This document shows, piece after piece, positions 5,691-6,304 of a DNA stretch of 6,304 bases (within the stretch, counting starts at the first letter, position 1; each line of letters starts with the position of its first letter). A program made the translations under genes and the position numbers. The notes under the pieces are model-generated. The model did no database searches and was not told the origin of the DNA. It worked only from the letters and a program-made list of their open reading frames with translations. The stretch is from contig JAAYTC010000274.1 of the NCBI GenBank assembly GCA_012518155.1, forward strand, positions 1 to 6,304, read 5' to 3'. This DNA comes from Bacteroidales bacterium (lineage in GTDB: Bacteria > Bacteroidota > Bacteroidia > Bacteroidales > Dysgonomonadaceae).

Positions 5691-6170
5691 ATGGCTGTAA
5701 CAAAAATACACAGAACCTCCCGGACTGTACTCATCATAGGTGTACTTATATCTATTGTTGTGATGGGACTGTTCTATTTCGGTGGACAAGCCGCGCCAGA
5801 AGATTTAGTCGCGGGCGACTTGAGTCAGCCTCTATTTACAGATCTTTTATTGTACTGGGCTTATATATTATTGGCCTTAACAGTGATCGTTCTTATCGGA
5901 TTTGCTGTAACTGATTTTCTTAGAGGACTGAGAGAAAACCCTAAAAAAGCATTGTCTGGATTATTGGTATTGCTTATCTTGGTTGCATTGTTGGTGATCA
6001 CTTATATCATGGGTGATGGCACTTTATTAAATATACCCGGGTATACGGGAAGTGATAACGTACCTACTATGCTAAAAATGACCGACATGTGGCTCTATTC
6101 TTGCTACGTCATGTTAGTCGTCACGTTGCTAGCCATGATTGTCTTGCCATTATTGAGCAGGAAAAAATAA
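5691..6170 (+). CDS. Four-helix membrane protein between exbB and exbD, function unknown
   Basis: The 159-residue product is strongly hydrophobic, with four predicted membrane helices at about 12-30, 52-74, 87-106 and 133-155. Both ends are basic (KIHRTSR at the N-terminus, SRKK at the C-terminus), so both probably face the cytoplasm. A charged loop, RGLRENPKK (78-86), joins helices 2 and 3 and would also be cytoplasmic. The two periplasmic loops (about 31-51 and 107-132) carry acidic residues. I recognise no enzymatic motif. It starts five bases after the exbB stop and ends 40 bases before exbD, so it is almost certainly in the same operon. From memory, a small protein at this place also occurs in other Bacteroidales Ton clusters. 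A role in assembling or tuning the ExbB-ExbD motor is inferred from position only. Confidence 0.88.
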   Translation: MAVTKIHRTSRTVLIIGVLISIVVMGLFYFGGQAAPEDLVAGDLSQPLFTDLLLYWAYILLALTVIVLIGFAVTDFLRGLRENPKKALSGLLVLLILVALLVITYIMGDGTLLNIPGYTGSDNVPTMLKMTDMWLYSCYVMLVVTLLAMIVLPLLSRKK

Positions 6171-6182
6171 TCGACTTGTCGA
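6171..6182. repeat. 12-base palindromic inverted repeat after the membrane-protein stop
   Basis: TCGACTTGTCGA begins directly after the stop codon. As RNA it could form a 4-pair stem with a CUUG loop. There is no T-run, so it is not an intrinsic terminator. It may be a minor RNA-processing or stability element, or chance. Confidence 0.3.
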
Positions 6183-6193
6183 GAAATCATATT

Positions 6194-6202
6194 AAAGAAA
6201 GG
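6194..6202 (+). promoter_or_regulatory. Shine-Dalgarno-like site for exbD
   Basis: AAAGAAAGG ends eight bases before the ATG at 6211. It is a purine-rich, partly anti-Shine-Dalgarno-complementary site that supports this start for exbD. Confidence 0.4.
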
Positions 6203-6210
6203 TAAAATTT

Positions 6211-6304
6211 ATGGCAAAATCAGAGAAAAAGGTTCCAGCACTCAACGCGAGTTCCATGGCAGACATCTCTTTCCTGTTGCTGACCTTCTTCTTGTTGGTA
6301 TCGA
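6211..6304 (+). CDS. exbD: ExbD/TolR-family biopolymer transporter, 3' partial
   Basis: Only 31 codons are inside the window, but they are diagnostic. A short basic cytoplasmic tail (AKSEKK) is followed by VPALNASSMADISF and then LLLTFFLLVS, the start of the single membrane helix. The MADISFLLLTFF pattern is the ExbD/TolR signature. D18 corresponds to the essential membrane aspartate of E. coli ExbD (Asp25), which carries the protons inside the ExbB ring. The helix begins at about residue 17, and the periplasmic domain lies beyond the edge. The gene follows the small membrane protein by 40 bases and belongs to the exbB operon. Confidence 0.9.
   Translation, partial: MAKSEKKVPALNASSMADISFLLLTFFLLVS

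Noticed and set aside
1..6304. Mobile element, phage, CRISPR or defence island
   Set aside because: No transposase, integrase, spaced direct repeats or defence-type domains are visible, and every gene reads as core or conserved chromosomal content in one orientation. The tRNA shows no duplicated 3' end in the window that would mark an integration site.

Overview
This window looks like ordinary chromosomal DNA from a member of the Bacteroidota, most likely order Bacteroidales. The evidence is the protein types (a Bacteroidota-style TonB with the FPGG and P-x-W-x-PG motifs, and an exbB / small membrane protein / exbD cluster), A-rich gene starts with few Shine-Dalgarno sites, and several matches to the Bacteroidota promoter -7 element TAnnTTTG. 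I cannot name a genus. All genes lie on the + strand.

Region 1 (1-1011) starts inside a DCC-type (DUF393) putative thiol-disulfide oxidoreductase, cut by the window edge inside its CxxC motif. A promoter and then hpt (hypoxanthine phosphoribosyltransferase, purine salvage) follow. The hpt start is best placed at a GTG rather than at the more upstream ATG of the same open frame. Region 2 (1012-2001) is a 229-base intergenic leader with a candidate promoter, then a complete tonB, closed by a strong intrinsic terminator. The tonB gene carries a long C-rich polyproline tract.

Region 3 (2031-4503) is a probable three-gene unit: a short-chain-type polyprenyl diphosphate synthase, an unrecognised soluble 231-residue protein, and a TatD-family metal-dependent hydrolase. 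The last two overlap by four bases. Region 4 (4504-4774) holds a hairpin with a T-run immediately before a class II tRNA-Ser(GGA). Region 5 (4885-6304) is the Ton motor cluster: exbB with a probable signal peptide, an uncharacterised four-helix membrane protein, and the first 31 codons of exbD, cut by the window edge.

The functional theme is outer-membrane energisation. ExbB and ExbD form the inner-membrane proton channel, and TonB carries the energy to outer-membrane receptors. Here tonB and exbB-exbD lie about 3 kb apart, separated by isoprenoid, TatD and tRNA genes. I see no mobile element, CRISPR array, phage gene or evident novel defence system. The points most worth a second look are the small membrane protein between exbB and exbD, the apparent absence of the usual TM3 glutamate in ExbB, the slippage-prone C tract in tonB, the hairpin abutting the tRNA, and the unknown gene coupled to tatD. 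No gene-free stretch exceeds 300 bases.
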